In this document: positions 1-11,144 of the stretch, one piece after another | Numbering within the stretch: position 1 is the first letter of the stretch | How the letters are laid out: every line of letters starts with the position of its first letter | Source of the DNA: Trochalopteron elliotii | Taxonomy: Eukaryota > Chordata > Aves > Passeriformes > Leiothrichidae | Direction: 5' to 3' | Length of the DNA: 64,000 bases | Assembly: GCA_024734555.1 (NCBI GenBank) | Contig: JANPWX010000075.1 | Coordinates: forward strand, 1,363,349-1,427,348 | Notes under the pieces: generated by a model | Database searches by the model: none | Told to the model about the DNA's origin: nothing | The model's input: only the letters and a program-made list of their open reading frames with translations | Program-made: the position numbers and the translations under genes

Positions 1-1540
1 AAGCACAGGATTTACCCTGCTATGGCACCTTCCCACGTTCGTGTCCTTGAAGAGGGTTTAGTGGAAAACTGCTCCCCCTCACCCTTGGTTTTTTATGCTC
101 TTATTCTCCTCTTGTGTTAGTGTCTGGTTGCTGTTCTCAATGCTGCACTGCTGAGGTGCCTGACAAAGGAAATGACACTGATGTTCATGTTAACTCTCTG
201 ACAGTGTAAAAATAGACGGGCTGGAATTATGCCCCCAAGAGCAACTCCTGTCTCAGTTTAGTGCACCCTTATTCTGGGGAGAAAAAATGGGTAATAGTTA
301 CAAAGAGAAAGAAAATGTTGTTTTCCTGGACGTTGAAAGCTTTTGACCTTTGAGAAGAGTGTTCTATTTATAACAGCAGGACTGTGTGTTTTTAAAAGCC
401 TCGAGACACACGTGTGCTAAGGAGTCAGAGATGTTCTTTGGCTCCAACTTGTTTTTTGACCTCTGCTAGATTAGTGAAGATATAATTTGCAACATGACCC
501 CAAGAATCAAAAGTCTCTTTTTATTAAAATCTTCAGAAATAACCTCACTGGGGAGTTAGAACTGATGAATGCAGAGATAAGAAATCCTCAACTGAAGCTC
601 CTTTTGAGATTTAGTACACAGAACAGACGAGGATGTGGATGTATTTGGAACAAAACTCATTCATTAGGCTGTACAGCTAGAGAACTGGAAAGTGAGTTAT
701 TACTCATTTATAAAAGATGTTTAAATAGAGTTAGCCCTGTATCTGTCTAAATTAGAACTATTGAGCAAAGCATTTCAGCACATGTTTAAGTGAAAACTTG
801 AGCATTTTCATAGTTTTGTTCAATTTAGGTCCAAAAGTTCCAGTCACCTAATTATATTTGCTCCCAACATTGGCCAGAGAAATTTACCTCCTGGTTTTGG
901 CATCTCCAGCTGAAGCTTTAGCACACACATTAGAGAGACAACAGCCTCGGCTGCTGGAGATGGTGGTGTTGATCACTTTCCTCTTTTGAGGTCATACCAC
1001 CTAAAAAAATCATTACTAAAAATAATTGGTTTGGGTTTTTTTTATTTTTTTTCTCTCTTGCCTCCCACACTTGTTGCTCTGTGCTGGGAAGTTGTTTGGT
1101 GGCAAAGGGGAGTTCCTGATTCATTGCTTTTACTCCTGCAGCTGTACCTGACTTAATTAAGGCTATAGTGCAGACAATGAAGTGGATAAACCTCAGGGTG
1201 AAGGAGGGATTGTGTTTTGCTTGCTCCCACAGTTGCCACAGGTCTGTGACCACTGATAGGTTCAGCTGGTCCCTCCTGAGCATGGGGCACTGTGGTTTGC
1301 TGCAAGAAACCCTCAAGTGCCAAAGCAAAAGGGCAGAGTGATGCTTGCAAGAACCCGGAGAGCATCTGCAAAACCTGACAGGTTTGTGACCACTCACTGG
1401 AGTGAAAACAGTGAGTCACTGTGGTAAGTCAGCCAAAGCTTATTTTAGAGTCAAGTGCTGCTCCTTTGGAGCTTCTAAAGTTTTATAGGGAGCCAGGACT
1501 GAGATTTGCTGTACAAAGAACTGTACAGTGCTGTGCGTGC
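1..1540. other. Unique sequence, no gene recognised
   Basis: No reading frame here resembles a known protein, and I see no repeat family or RNA gene. The longest frame (about 155 codons, minus strand, near 930-1397) has no recognisable domain and is crossed by a T-rich tract at about 1027-1053. Base composition is ordinary for vertebrate non-coding DNA. I infer intergenic or intronic sequence. Confidence 0.5.
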
Positions 1541-1680
1541 CACACCTGTGGATGTGTTCCAGGCCAGGTTGGGCAGGGCTTGGAGAAACCCAGTCTAGTG
1601 GAAGGTGGACCTGCCCATGGCTGGGGGATGGAATTGTGTGATCCTTAAGGTCTCTTCCATCTCAAACCCTTCTATGAAAG
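1541..1680 (+). mobile_element. CR1 LINE 3' end fragment
   Basis: This is the 3' terminal part of a CR1 non-LTR retrotransposon, the dominant LINE of birds. Visible hallmarks in order are a 'CCAGGCCAGGTTGG' segment, 'CTAGTGGAAGGTGGACC', 'GCCCATGGCTGGGGG', and the tail 'AAGGTCTCTTCCATCTC' ending near 'TTCTATGA'. CR1 copies are usually cut at the 5' side during target-primed reverse transcription, which fits this copy of about 140 bp. It has many substitutions relative to the usual tail, so it is probably old. No coding capacity remains. Confidence 0.85.
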
Positions 1681-2027
1681 AAATGAAATGCAACATTTGG
1701 AGCCCACCTGAGTAATTAATGAAGCTTTGGCCGTCTTGTCTTCAGGTGAACAAGGAAATGTAGAAAAAACTTTGAATGGGTCGTATTTTTACTTTTCTAT
1801 TAAGCAATGCTGTCAATTTAAGAATTTCCAAGCTCCAGCCACTTTGAACTGGAAACAGTCCTCCACTGGAACATCCAGGTCCTTTAGACAAAGGTGTGGG
1901 TTGGCCAAGACCCTGTCCTAAATGAATAATTTAATAATTTGCACTGTTAGAGACAGCGTGGCTACCTGATGGTGATGGCTCCTGCTGAGCCCTTTTGCAT
2001 GTCTGCCATGCAGATGTTTGCCTTAAC
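1681..2027. other. Unique sequence, no gene recognised
   Basis: No gene, RNA or repeat is recognised between the CR1 tail and the A-rich tract. Confidence 0.45.
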
Positions 2028-2073
2028 AAAAAAAAAAAAAAAAGAAAGAAAAGGAAAAGGAAAAAAAAAAAGA
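2028..2073 (+). repeat. A-rich low-complexity tract
   Basis: A run of A (about 16) passes into A/G-rich sequence of AAAG and AAGG type and then another A run. It could be the degraded tail of a retroposed sequence, but no retroposon body is recognised upstream and no flanking target duplication is evident. The lysine-rich frames crossing it are artefacts. Confidence 0.85.
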
Positions 2074-2273
2074 ACAACTGGTGCTGGAATGATACTATTT
2101 GGAATGATACTATTCAACATGGGAACTTGGCAGCTGGGCATGCCACCCACTTGGAGTGCTGGATGTGCAGCACTTGGAAGCCCTCGGAAGTTGTAGAGAG
2201 CTGGGACTGAAGTGCTTCCCTGGCCCGGTGCTGATCCTCTCCTGAAGATGAGAGTTTCACCGAAACTGGAAGG

Positions 2274-2291
2274 GGAGAGAGAGAGAGAGCA
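2274..2291 (+). repeat. GA dinucleotide run
   Basis: A short perfect GA repeat of about nine units lies inside a purine-rich stretch. Confidence 0.75.
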
Positions 2292-2299
2292 TGAGGTGC

Positions 2300-2545
2300 C
2301 TTGGCCACACCAGCTTTTCCTGGCGGGATGTGCTTTTAGACTAAACTACCCGAGGCACTCCGGAGCAGCGACTAATCCTGGCGGGGGAACCTGAGCTTTA
2401 CAAAGCCAGGGCACAGCGCGCGGGGCAGTTGCCAAGCGTGTAATCTCTCCTCATTATCTCCCCTAATATGCATCATCTGATTCACTGCCAGCTCTGACTT
2501 CCGCCCCTCCGTCTCGCTGTGCCCCCCCTTTCCTGCTTGTGCAGA
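2300..2545. other. Moderately CpG-rich, pyrimidine-rich unique segment
   Basis: CpG dinucleotides are clearly denser here than in the flanks, for example around 'ACAGCGCGCGGGGC' near 2414 and 'TCCGCCCCTCCGTCTCGC' near 2500. The stretch from about 2440 to 2480 contains TAAT and ATGCAT motifs. This pattern is compatible with a regulatory element or a small, eroded CpG island, but no exon or promoter element can be named. The assignment is an inference from composition only. Confidence 0.3.
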
Positions 2546-2678
2546 GATAAAATGTGTTGTTATAACTGTGAACGGGGCCCCTGGGACTGCTCTTGAAACC
2601 TTGGCAGTAAATCACCCTTCTTCGTCTCTGCAGATTGCCTCTGACGTCCTTGGAGTTTAAAATGTAAAATAAATAAAT

Positions 2679-2713
2679 TATATTTATCTTTATATATATA
2701 TATATATATATAA
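2679..2713. repeat. TA dinucleotide microsatellite
   Basis: About eleven TA units sit in an AT-rich context. It is a simple repeat, likely variable in length between individuals. Confidence 0.9.
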
Positions 2714-5700
2714 ATACATGCACATAAAATGTATAAAAATAATATAAATGTCACATTGCAAATCCAAACAAAAGTATTAAATGTTTTATGTTGGCCATAT
2801 GGCTTAGTGACACCACGCCAGGGTTTCCTATGTGTGCTTTTTACTATTTCCTCTCCACACTTTCTGTAATCTCTCCAAGACCTCTGGAAGCTCGCATAAA
2901 TGGAGATTTATCTCCTGGGACAATGTCGCTTGGTCCCAATTTTTGTTTCTGTTGTGGGTCATAGTGACAGAAATACTTGGTGGGTTTTCTGGGTGCTTTT
3001 TAAAGTTTATCTATTTTTCTGCCTCCTTCTGCAGACAGGTCTACCAGGATGGGGCTGTGTGTGCACAGCCCTTCCCTACTTCCCTGATCCTGGGCAAGTG
3101 CTTGAAGTTGTGACTCTTGGATCCAGCAGGGAGGTACCCAAAAGCAGCAGTGCTCATGAAATACTGCAGCAATCCTGCCTGGCCCCTGGACATTGGGGGT
3201 GTCTTGGGTGGAGCTGGAAATGAGCCTCATTGCTGAATGCAAAACTGTTGTCATCCTTCTGAACCAAAGTGGGGAAAGCAGTGATGTGGTCCTGGACAAA
3301 GCTGAAATGCTCTGGCCAGGGCAGAAATTCTGTAACTCACACCCTGGTGAGGGGAACAGCCTCACCTCCCCGTGTGGCTCCTGCAGTATTCAGCACCACC
3401 CCTGAAAGAGGCCAAACCACGAGAGAACCAAGGACATGACGAGGTGCCCCTGCCCTTTCCTTTACTCCACAGTGTCCTCTCTGCTGCTACGAGCCCCTAG
3501 AAACCACAGAAAATACAGAAGTATTGTTAAAAGCTACACCCCTGGTCCTGGTAGGTGGTGGCTGCTCTGCATTTCTACATGGGGCAGAGCAGCTCTAAGT
3601 GGTCCTTTTTGGCTTTGGTTTCCAGCTCTGAGAACGCCTCACAGCATGCACTGCAGGGCCTGTCTCTACTCGATAACGGGGCCCTGTGAAAGAGTCATAA
3701 ATCAAATCTGAAATCTGGCAGGTTTAATAATAAATCCCAAGCTTGTGCCAGGTCTGTGAACTTTTCAGCGTTACTGAGGTGCTCTGAGGGTGAACCTGAG
3801 AAGTCTGATGGTTGCAAGAGGAAAACAGGCAGAACTTGTCAGTTTTGACCCCAAATCAAGGAAAATGTTGTGGTTTTGGCTAAGTGGGGCTTTGTGGTTT
3901 TTGTTAACCTGAGGCTCAAAGCAAATGTGTGTTTGGGAGAGGGAGAGGGGGGAAAAAGAGCATGAATTTAAATGGGAATGCTTTTTTGTCGTGTTTCTCA
4001 CTGCTCTCACTTGGAAGAGGGTAATGCAAGGAAGTGGTGGTTTATCTCTGCATCAGGAGTGTAAATAATGCCATGGAAAGCCTATTTTGTTACTGTGAAG
4101 TTCACGTTCACATTCCAAATCCAACACAGCTAAACAGCTGATCCTTTCTGATTGCTTTGCTTCCCTCCCCCAGAGCCCCTTTGCACCACATCTCTGCCAA
4201 AGGGAAACAACTGATTCCATGGTCTGAGTCCAGATAGGGGCTAGTGAGGAGCAGGAGGGCACCTTGATAGTTCTGGACTGATTTTGGGGAAAAGGCCATA
4301 TTTCCTGCTTGGACAACACAAGTGCTTTTGGGTGCAAAGTTCCCAAAAGTAAATGCTTTGGGAAAATGCTGCCCCAGTGCCTTTTCCCTACCTCTAACAG
4401 CACTGCTGAACAAGCAGACCCAACTGACACCCCCACACTCATCCTGTGGGCCTAGCAGAAACCCCACAGGTTAAAAGTGGAGGGAAAAACTGTTCCTGTG
4501 TTGTCTGATTTTTGATCTCTCAAAGCACAGCAAGCCAGCCATAACGTGGGATGTGGATTTTGCTGTGATGTCCATGGCAACAAAGGGGTTTAAGATAAAA
4601 AGCTTCTCCTTTGGGGACCCCAATGTTACTATTGATTTTTAGCGAAGAACTAGAGTCTTTGCTGTCACATTTATTTGTTCTGGTCCCTGAGTTTCCCAGT
4701 TCTTACCCACAGGCTCTAGCTGGGAAATCTCATGGACAGTGTATATGACTGGTGTCTTGCTCCAATGCTGCCTTAGAAAGAGATTCAGCATCTGATTCTG
4801 CTTAAGCCTTACTGGGAGTCAACATTTTTTTTGAAGATGTGGGTTCCTGAGTGAGATTTCCATTCAGGCAGGTGCTTAGTGGTAGTTGCAAAATGTCAAA
4901 ATGCTTTGTTCAACACCCTACTTGGAGGAAATCTCAGCAAGTCGTAAGTTGCTTCTAATGAAAATCTCACCAGGCATCTCTGTCTGCATCTATTAGATCT
5001 TGCATGACTTTAAGAGTTATTAACTTTATTGTTTATTAGCTTTTTTTTTTTTTATTGCTCTCGCTCATGGGACATGACTGCTTGTGTAAGTAAATGCAAA
5101 ATACAAACGTGAACAAAATGTGCAGTGAAGTCCTTGGAATATGGGTCAGGGCAGAGGTGGCTAAAGGCTGAGGAGGAAACTTCCTGCTCCAGGGACAATA
5201 GGGTGATTGATGCACCCAAAGAGCTGATTTAATCCAGTAGAATTATTTCATCATGAGGCATAGAGCTGCGATAAAGAGGCTTCCTCCTCTCTGGATTGAT
5301 GCAGGGAGGCAGCAGATAACAGGATTAATGATCTGAGCCTGCGGTTCAGGTTTCATTCCCAGTCACAGTATGAATCAGATGTGACCCTGCTGCCTTGGTT
5401 GCAGTTATTCCAGAAGGGCAGGGGTTTAATGAAATGTGGAATTGAGCCTCCTGATCTCGAGGAGACTGGCTTTCTGGGCATGATTAATTTTTCCAAGTCA
5501 AACGGATCTTTTGGGCCAGTGAACAAGTCTTTGTTCCACACTGGCAGGGACGTGTTGGGAGGAGGAGACTTCCCTGTTCCCAGCTAGAGCCCTTGGGGCC
5601 TGCTGGTCTCAAATTAGGATGTTGTAGGTGATGAGAGGCTCATTTTGTTTGTGAGTTATATCCAATCTGCTGGTGTTGGGCTGGGAGTGTTTATCAGAGT

Positions 5701-6068
5701 TGGAGCTGCACAATCTGGGCTGCATCCTTCATATTTGGGGTTTTGTTTTTTGCTCTGCTCATTTTTTTTTCAAACTTGGAAGAAACACATGAAGCAGAGG
5801 CAAGAAAGAGGGGGAAAAATAATCTTCTATTTCAGCCTAATTAGTTCTCTGACCCGGTGGGCTGTAGGGCTGCATGAAGAGAGGTCTGGAGCAGGGATAG
5901 ATGGAGCAGGGGTCTGGAGCAGGGACACGTGGGGGTGCAGGAACTGCTCCTTTTTGGCAGTGGATGTGTCAGTGCAGAACCAAAATGTCTGCATAGCTCT
6001 ATCTAGTGATGTCCTGCTGCCCAGAGATGCTCCAGAGGGCTCCTGCAAACACACCTGGGTTCTTTTTG
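2714..6068. other. Unique sequence, no gene recognised
   Basis: About 3.3 kb with no recognised exon, RNA gene or mobile element. It includes a purine-rich run near 3938-3960 and a T run at about 5041-5053. The segment near 5200-5340 is AT-rich with GATTAAT, TTAATCC and TGATTTAATC-like motifs and could be a conserved non-coding element, but this cannot be judged without alignment. Confidence 0.45.
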
Positions 6069-6661
6069 TGTTGCTTTTTTATCTTCTTTTCTGTTAGAAT
6101 CAGGATTAAATGCTCAAGAGATGGATTTCATGTTCAGATTCAGATATCCATTAATTCTTATCTATGTTACAGTCTCACAAGCTGCGAGTTCTAGCTAACA
6201 AAGTGAAAAATGTCCCTGTCTCTATCCCTCTACAAAGCCTTTTAAGAACAAACTGTCCAATTATGAAATGGCACCTAAATTATTTTAACTTTTAATCCAA
6301 TAACCAAACACCCGTGGCCCACAATGTGGATTTTTCTACCCAGTTACAAAATATCACCCAGACCCATGAAGAAGAAGGTGAAAAAGACGGACTGGCCTCA
6401 GCCCTAATACCTCCATCTTGTTTTATATAAATATATTACTATATTCTAAAACCTTAAACTTAAAGTTTTAAACTTAAACCTTAAAGTTTTCCACCCTGTG
6501 ATATCACACATTTCTATCCAAACTGCACACCCACAATCCCAGTGCTGTCATTCAATTTTGGGAGCCTGTTCCATGGCCTCAGGTTAAATGCAGTGTTTTC
6601 TTGGAGGTCAGTGCCTGTCAGCACAGACAGTCTGAAATTTTCAGCGCCCAGAGTTCCAACA
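6069..6661 (-). mobile_element. Solo LTR, family A copy 1 (endogenous retrovirus-like)
   Basis: This segment of about 590 bp is homologous end to end with 33899-34473, in the same orientation. It begins TGTTG and ends CCAACA on the plus strand, giving the TG...CA termini of an LTR. The orientation is assigned as minus because the second copy has AATAAA on the minus strand close to its 3' end; this copy has lost that hexamer to substitution. Shared blocks include 'TATGTTACAGTCTCACAA', 'AAACTGTCCAATTA' and 'CCATGAAGAAGAAGGTGAAA'. No gag, pol or env sequence adjoins it, so it is a solo LTR left by recombination. A possible target duplication (TCTTT/TTTTT) is imperfect. The two copies differ by many substitutions and small indels. 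Confidence 0.8.
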
Positions 6662-8600
6662 TCTTTGCCCTCATCTCTCAGAGGTCTCTCCATCAGGGAG
6701 AACCCAGAGCCTGGAAGGGAGCCATGGCTGGCAGGCTCAAGCCCTGAAATATTTATGTGAATGTAAATACTGAACACCTCTGCCATGCAGGGCTGTTTGC
6801 ATCCATGGCTCTGGCCTTGGCCTCCCTTCACGCTGATCACAAAGTGGTGGAAAATATTTATACTAACAGATTGTGAGCAGCTGTTTTAATGAAGCATTTA
6901 TGTACTAGGCAAACTCTAAATTGCCCCAAAATGGGACACATGTGTTTTATAAATACACTATTATGAAGAAGTGGGGAGTAAGAGATTCTGGATCCAGAAG
7001 GCTAATCCTCCTACACTTATTTATTTTGATAAAGAGTATATATGCTGGAAAGAAATGGTGTAGAAAGTGAGCCTGGGACTTTCTAGAATGCAACCATGCT
7101 TCACAACTGCAGCAGAGGAGAGTTAACCTCTCCAGATCCAGCACATTACCTTTAGATTCTGCACATCAGCCTATTTAAAAGCGATTCCACCCCACCTGAG
7201 CAAGAAAACACCAATCAGGTGTGGACCCCATTCTGTAGGAACATGTAATTTAGAAGATGGATTTGGTTTTGCTTTGGATCCAAACCCAAGCCTTGAAACA
7301 CATTCAGTTCTCAGCTTTCCTAACAGATGACTAGAGATGAGGAGCCTGACTCCTGAAGTCCTGTCATGTGTCAAATCCCAGAGTGCATTTCTTAGGAAGA
7401 ATGGTCGATTATTTGATGCTGATGCAAGTCTGCTAGAAAATAAACTGAAGGAAGGTTTTGGGGCTGATATCCTCTTTATTTGCACGTCAGCTCTGTGGCA
7501 GGTAGGAATGCAAAACGCCACTTTGGAAAGATTTCCTTTAACCACTGTCTTCTCCACATCTTAGGAGTCTTTAGTTCATAAAAATGCTGGGGGGGAGCAC
7601 ATGTGTGTGCAAAAGTGACACGTGCTCACTCTGCCAATTAAAACTGGAGGTCCTGCCTAGAAAGTTGTTGAGAGTTAAACTTTCTCATTCAAACAGCATG
7701 TGGCCCTGCTGGTCTGGGGAGGTTGTCATGGTTATCCCACATCAGCTGATGTCATCTCCTTTTCTGTAGAAATAAGTGCTTTTCAGCTGACCAGTTCAGG
7801 GTAAAGCTGTTTAAAATGCCAAGGCAGCCAGAGCAGCTCACTGGGGTCTCTGCTATATGGGGAACATAAAAAAAAAAAAAAAAAGCCTGTGATTCAGATG
7901 GCACTGCTAAATTGTGGGTGAATTGATGGGGAAACTGGTGTGGACATGCTTGGATGGGGCAGCCCCAAAGGTATTGTGGGTGCACAATGGTGGCACTGAG
8001 GAGAAGGGCAGAGATTGGGATTGCTGGGGGAGCTCACTGAAGCAGCTGAATAGACAGAGGGAAAAAGGCAGTCTGGAACGTACAAAAGCCCAGAAAAATG
8101 TTGTTTGCCTTGTGACTTGGGGATTTTAAACCAGGGTAAGGATGCTGAGTGATAAACAGCTTTGGGATATTAAATGTCAGGTCTGAGGGGCTGGCATGTG
8201 GATGTCCAGGGTTTGAGCCTTGCAGGAATGACACTGTTCTGCTGGGGAGGAAGGGCCCTTTGCAATGCACAGAACCTGCCACACACTTTCTGCCCAGCAG
8301 TCGTGGCTGAGCACACAGCTCCCAGTGGTGCAAAGGATGTGGAGCCCAAAGTTCATGGTAAAATTCAGGAAAAGACACGAGCAAGGAGTTTTAAAGTCTT
8401 GCCTTTGAGGAGTGGGTGAAGGTGGTAAAGCAGGGGCTGCTAAAGGGGTGTTTTGGTGTAACTTCATGCACACGTGTGATAAGGGCTTTTGCCAGCCCTG
8501 GATGTGGCTCCTCATGAGTTGAGAGCTCATCTTGCCCCTGGGAATGGCAGGTCTGTTCTTGTTGTACAGCTTCGTGGAAGGAGCAGGTCTCATTGTTTCA
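6662..8600. other. Unique sequence, no gene recognised
   Basis: About 1.9 kb without a recognised gene or repeat, except for an A run of about 17 bases at 7868-7884. Short frames here have no similarity that I recognise. Confidence 0.45.
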
Positions 8601-8655
8601 GATTTAAGGCTGGGCTTGATGCCTTAAGGGTCTTTTCCAACCTTTGTTTCTATTA
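8601..8655 (+). mobile_element. CR1 LINE tail scrap
   Basis: About 55 bp resembling the last part of a CR1 of the type that ends 'TTGATGATCTTAGAGGTCTTTTCCAACC'-like: here 'GGGCTTGATGCCTTAAGGG' is followed by 'TCTTTTCCAACC'. It is too short and diverged for subfamily assignment, and a chance resemblance is possible though unlikely. Confidence 0.6.
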
Positions 8656-9279
8656 ATTAGTTGAAGATGCTACCCCAGAAAAGCACGTGTTCTTGCATCT
8701 CTGTGCACCTGCTTCAGAGGCAGGAGAGGACCTTGATCAAACCATGTCAGAAAGCAGATCTGAGGGTTTCTAGGTTTTCTCTGGTACTCATGTGCAGGTA
8801 TGGAAATGCTCCCAGCAGCACAGCTGGGACCTCTCTGAGATCTGGGGAGGGTTGGGGAGACTTAAATGCCATTTGGGGTGTCTGGAAACTACAGAGCTGG
8901 TGGAGTTTGAATATCCTCCTGGTGCCTATTCCTTTATCAAACATGACTGAGAAGTTCTGTGAGGGTCAAGAGTTCCAGGGTAGGAGTAATGAGAGGAAGG
9001 GACAAAAAAACAGGCAGTGTTGCTGCATATGACTCATTTTCTTTGGAATCTTGGCTGTAGAAACAACAATCCTGCTCATCATTTTACAAATGCTTTTACA
9101 AACACTTAAACATGGGATGTTACTGCTAAGTGTTGACCAAAATGCTCTGAGCTTGAAAGCTTCATTAATCTGGATGGAAACATGTAAAATGATAAGATAA
9201 TCTGTGCTTCCAGTCACAGCACTGTAAACCAATAACTTGGTTTCACACCAGTGTAAATGGGAGAAGAATATGCTTTTAT
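8656..9279. other. Unique sequence, no gene recognised
   Basis: No gene or repeat is recognised in this stretch. Confidence 0.45.
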
Positions 9280-9369
9280 CTTTTTCTTTTTCTTTTTTTC
9301 TCTTTTTCTTTTTCTTTTTCTTTTTCTTTTTCTTTTTCTTTTTCTTTTTCTTTTTCTTTTTCTTTTCTC
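9280..9369 (+). repeat. CTTTTT hexanucleotide microsatellite
   Basis: About fifteen units of the hexamer CTTTTT lie in tandem, nearly perfect in the middle and imperfect at both ends. The plus strand is pure pyrimidine over about 90 bp, so the tract is a candidate for triplex (H-DNA) formation and for slippage. Frames across it give runs of phenylalanine and serine and are artefacts. Confidence 0.95.
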
Positions 9370-10811
9370 TGTTATGGCTGAAGATCTATGTCCAAACTCA
9401 CTCTCCAGGGCTGGAAAGTATTTTTTCTGTTAAGCTGAAAAAAAATGGAGATCCAGTCCCTGGAGGAAACCTGATCAGAGACACGCTGGCTTCCACACAC
9501 ACTCCAGGCCTATTGATCTCCCCTGTCCCCTCTGCCCTCTCAGTCTATAGGTTATGGAAACAATGTCTGTCAGCAGCAGCTCTGCTTTCTGTGCTGGTTA
9601 TTAACTTTCTGGCAGAAGGGAGTCTGCTCTCCCTTTATGGGGTCCCAAGACCCACAACAAACTTAACTACCCAAAGGGAATATCTCCATGAACTACCTAT
9701 TTTACACGAATCTCAGTGTTTTCTTGAAAAGGAATAAAGTCTCAGGACTCTTTAGTTGTACAGGGGTTGAACAAATACAATGAGACGTGCACAAAATGTC
9801 TATTTAAGCCTCATGTTTGGGCAGGTATCTAATGTGTTTTCTTGCTCAGAGTGCAACCCGTTTTTTGTCACCCTTTGTTTCATGACTTTGCACAGGGGAA
9901 AAGAATCATAATTTCATCTGCTGGGCAGGCAAATATTGGGAAAACTTTAACCTACTGGGACAAATTCTGTGAGAAACAAATTCTGGTGACTTTCTTTGCC
10001 CCCAAAGTTAAAGTTTGTTTCAGTGCCCCTTCAAAGCATTTTCACCAAAATCTGAACCCTGTGCCAATGGAGTGAGTAGGAAATCACAGCAGCTCACTCT
10101 GTAGTTCTCCAAATTTCTGTAGGGGAGATGGGGACGTTGTCTGGGGGATTTTAGACCAAACTTTCAACCTCTGTGCCCCAAATAGAAACAATTAGTTGTC
10201 ACTCATAAAGTCACCCTAGGACATTGTTTTTGCTCTGACTTCTGGCATTGAACTGTGCTGTGTCCAAAGCTCTGGCAGGGCCCCTCCAGCACTTCAGTCC
10301 ACTCACACTTGTTCCTGAAAATAGAACATTATAGTTTTGTTTATTTGTGGGCAGCTCATCCTGCCCCTTCAATTCACACACTTCTGCTGTGTATTAATAA
10401 CTTGCTCTTGATCTTAGAATAGTCACAGTGCTGGTGGATCTTCAGAGAGTCCAACGGTCTTATTTTGGGAAAGCAGTTGTGAGTCCTATAAAGCATTATA
10501 TAATAAATCTGAGCTGAATCCAGGGCAGCCCTTGGAGAAATTCAGCAGAACTTTTGAGCAGCGTAACACACTGTTAAATTCCACTCTCCACATCACCAGG
10601 ATGTTTCAGAAAAATGCTCACTCATTGTTTCCAGATTGTTTGCTTCATCTGAATCCTTTGTGCTGTGGACACAGCATGTTTGCAGAGCTGATGTCCCATG
10701 GCATTTATTTGCCCAGTGCAGCAGCTGCTGGGACTGAGCTGGTCTCTGCTGTCATCCTGGTGCTCGAGTTGCTTCCCCACTTGTTTTCATGTGAGGCATT
10801 CCAAGGAGAAA
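9370..10811. other. Unique sequence, no gene recognised
   Basis: About 1.4 kb without a recognised exon, RNA gene or mobile element. Confidence 0.45.
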
Positions 10812-11144
10812 TCCTAAGGTGCTTGAAGGGAGCTTATGAAAAGGGAGAGAGAGACTTATTACATGGACAGAGTGAAAGGACAATGAGGAAGTGGTTTTGA
10901 AGGAAAAAGAGAGATTTAGCTTAGCTGTTAGGAGGAAATCCTTCCCTGTGAGGGTGGGCAGGCCCTGGCACAGGGTGCCCAGAGAAGCTGTGGCTGCCCC
11001 TGGATCCCTGGAAGTGCCCAAGGCCAGGCTGGACAGGGCTTGGAGCAGCCTGGGGCAGTGGAAGGTGTCCCTGCACATGGCAGGGGTGGCACTGGGTGAT
11101 CTTTAGGGTCCCTTCCAACCCAAACCATTCCATGATTCTATGAA
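10812..11144 (+). mobile_element. CR1 LINE 3' end, about 330 bp
   Basis: This is a 5'-truncated CR1. From left to right it shows the 'GAAGGGAGCTTATGAAAAGGG' zone, a degraded 'AGAGTGAAAGGACAATGAGG' zone, a stretch whose translation 'REAVAAPGSLEVPKARLD' matches the usual carboxy-terminal end of the CR1 ORF2 frame, then 'CAGTGGAAGGTGTCCCTGC' and the tail 'CCCTTCCAACCCAAACC' followed by 'ATGATTCTATGA'. The 3' end is complete, including the short ATTCTATGA-type repeat. It is a non-autonomous relic with no intact open frame. Confidence 0.93.

Noticed and set aside
2028..2073. A-rich tract as the tail of a processed pseudogene
   Set aside because: No recognisable coding or RNA sequence precedes it and no flanking duplication is visible.
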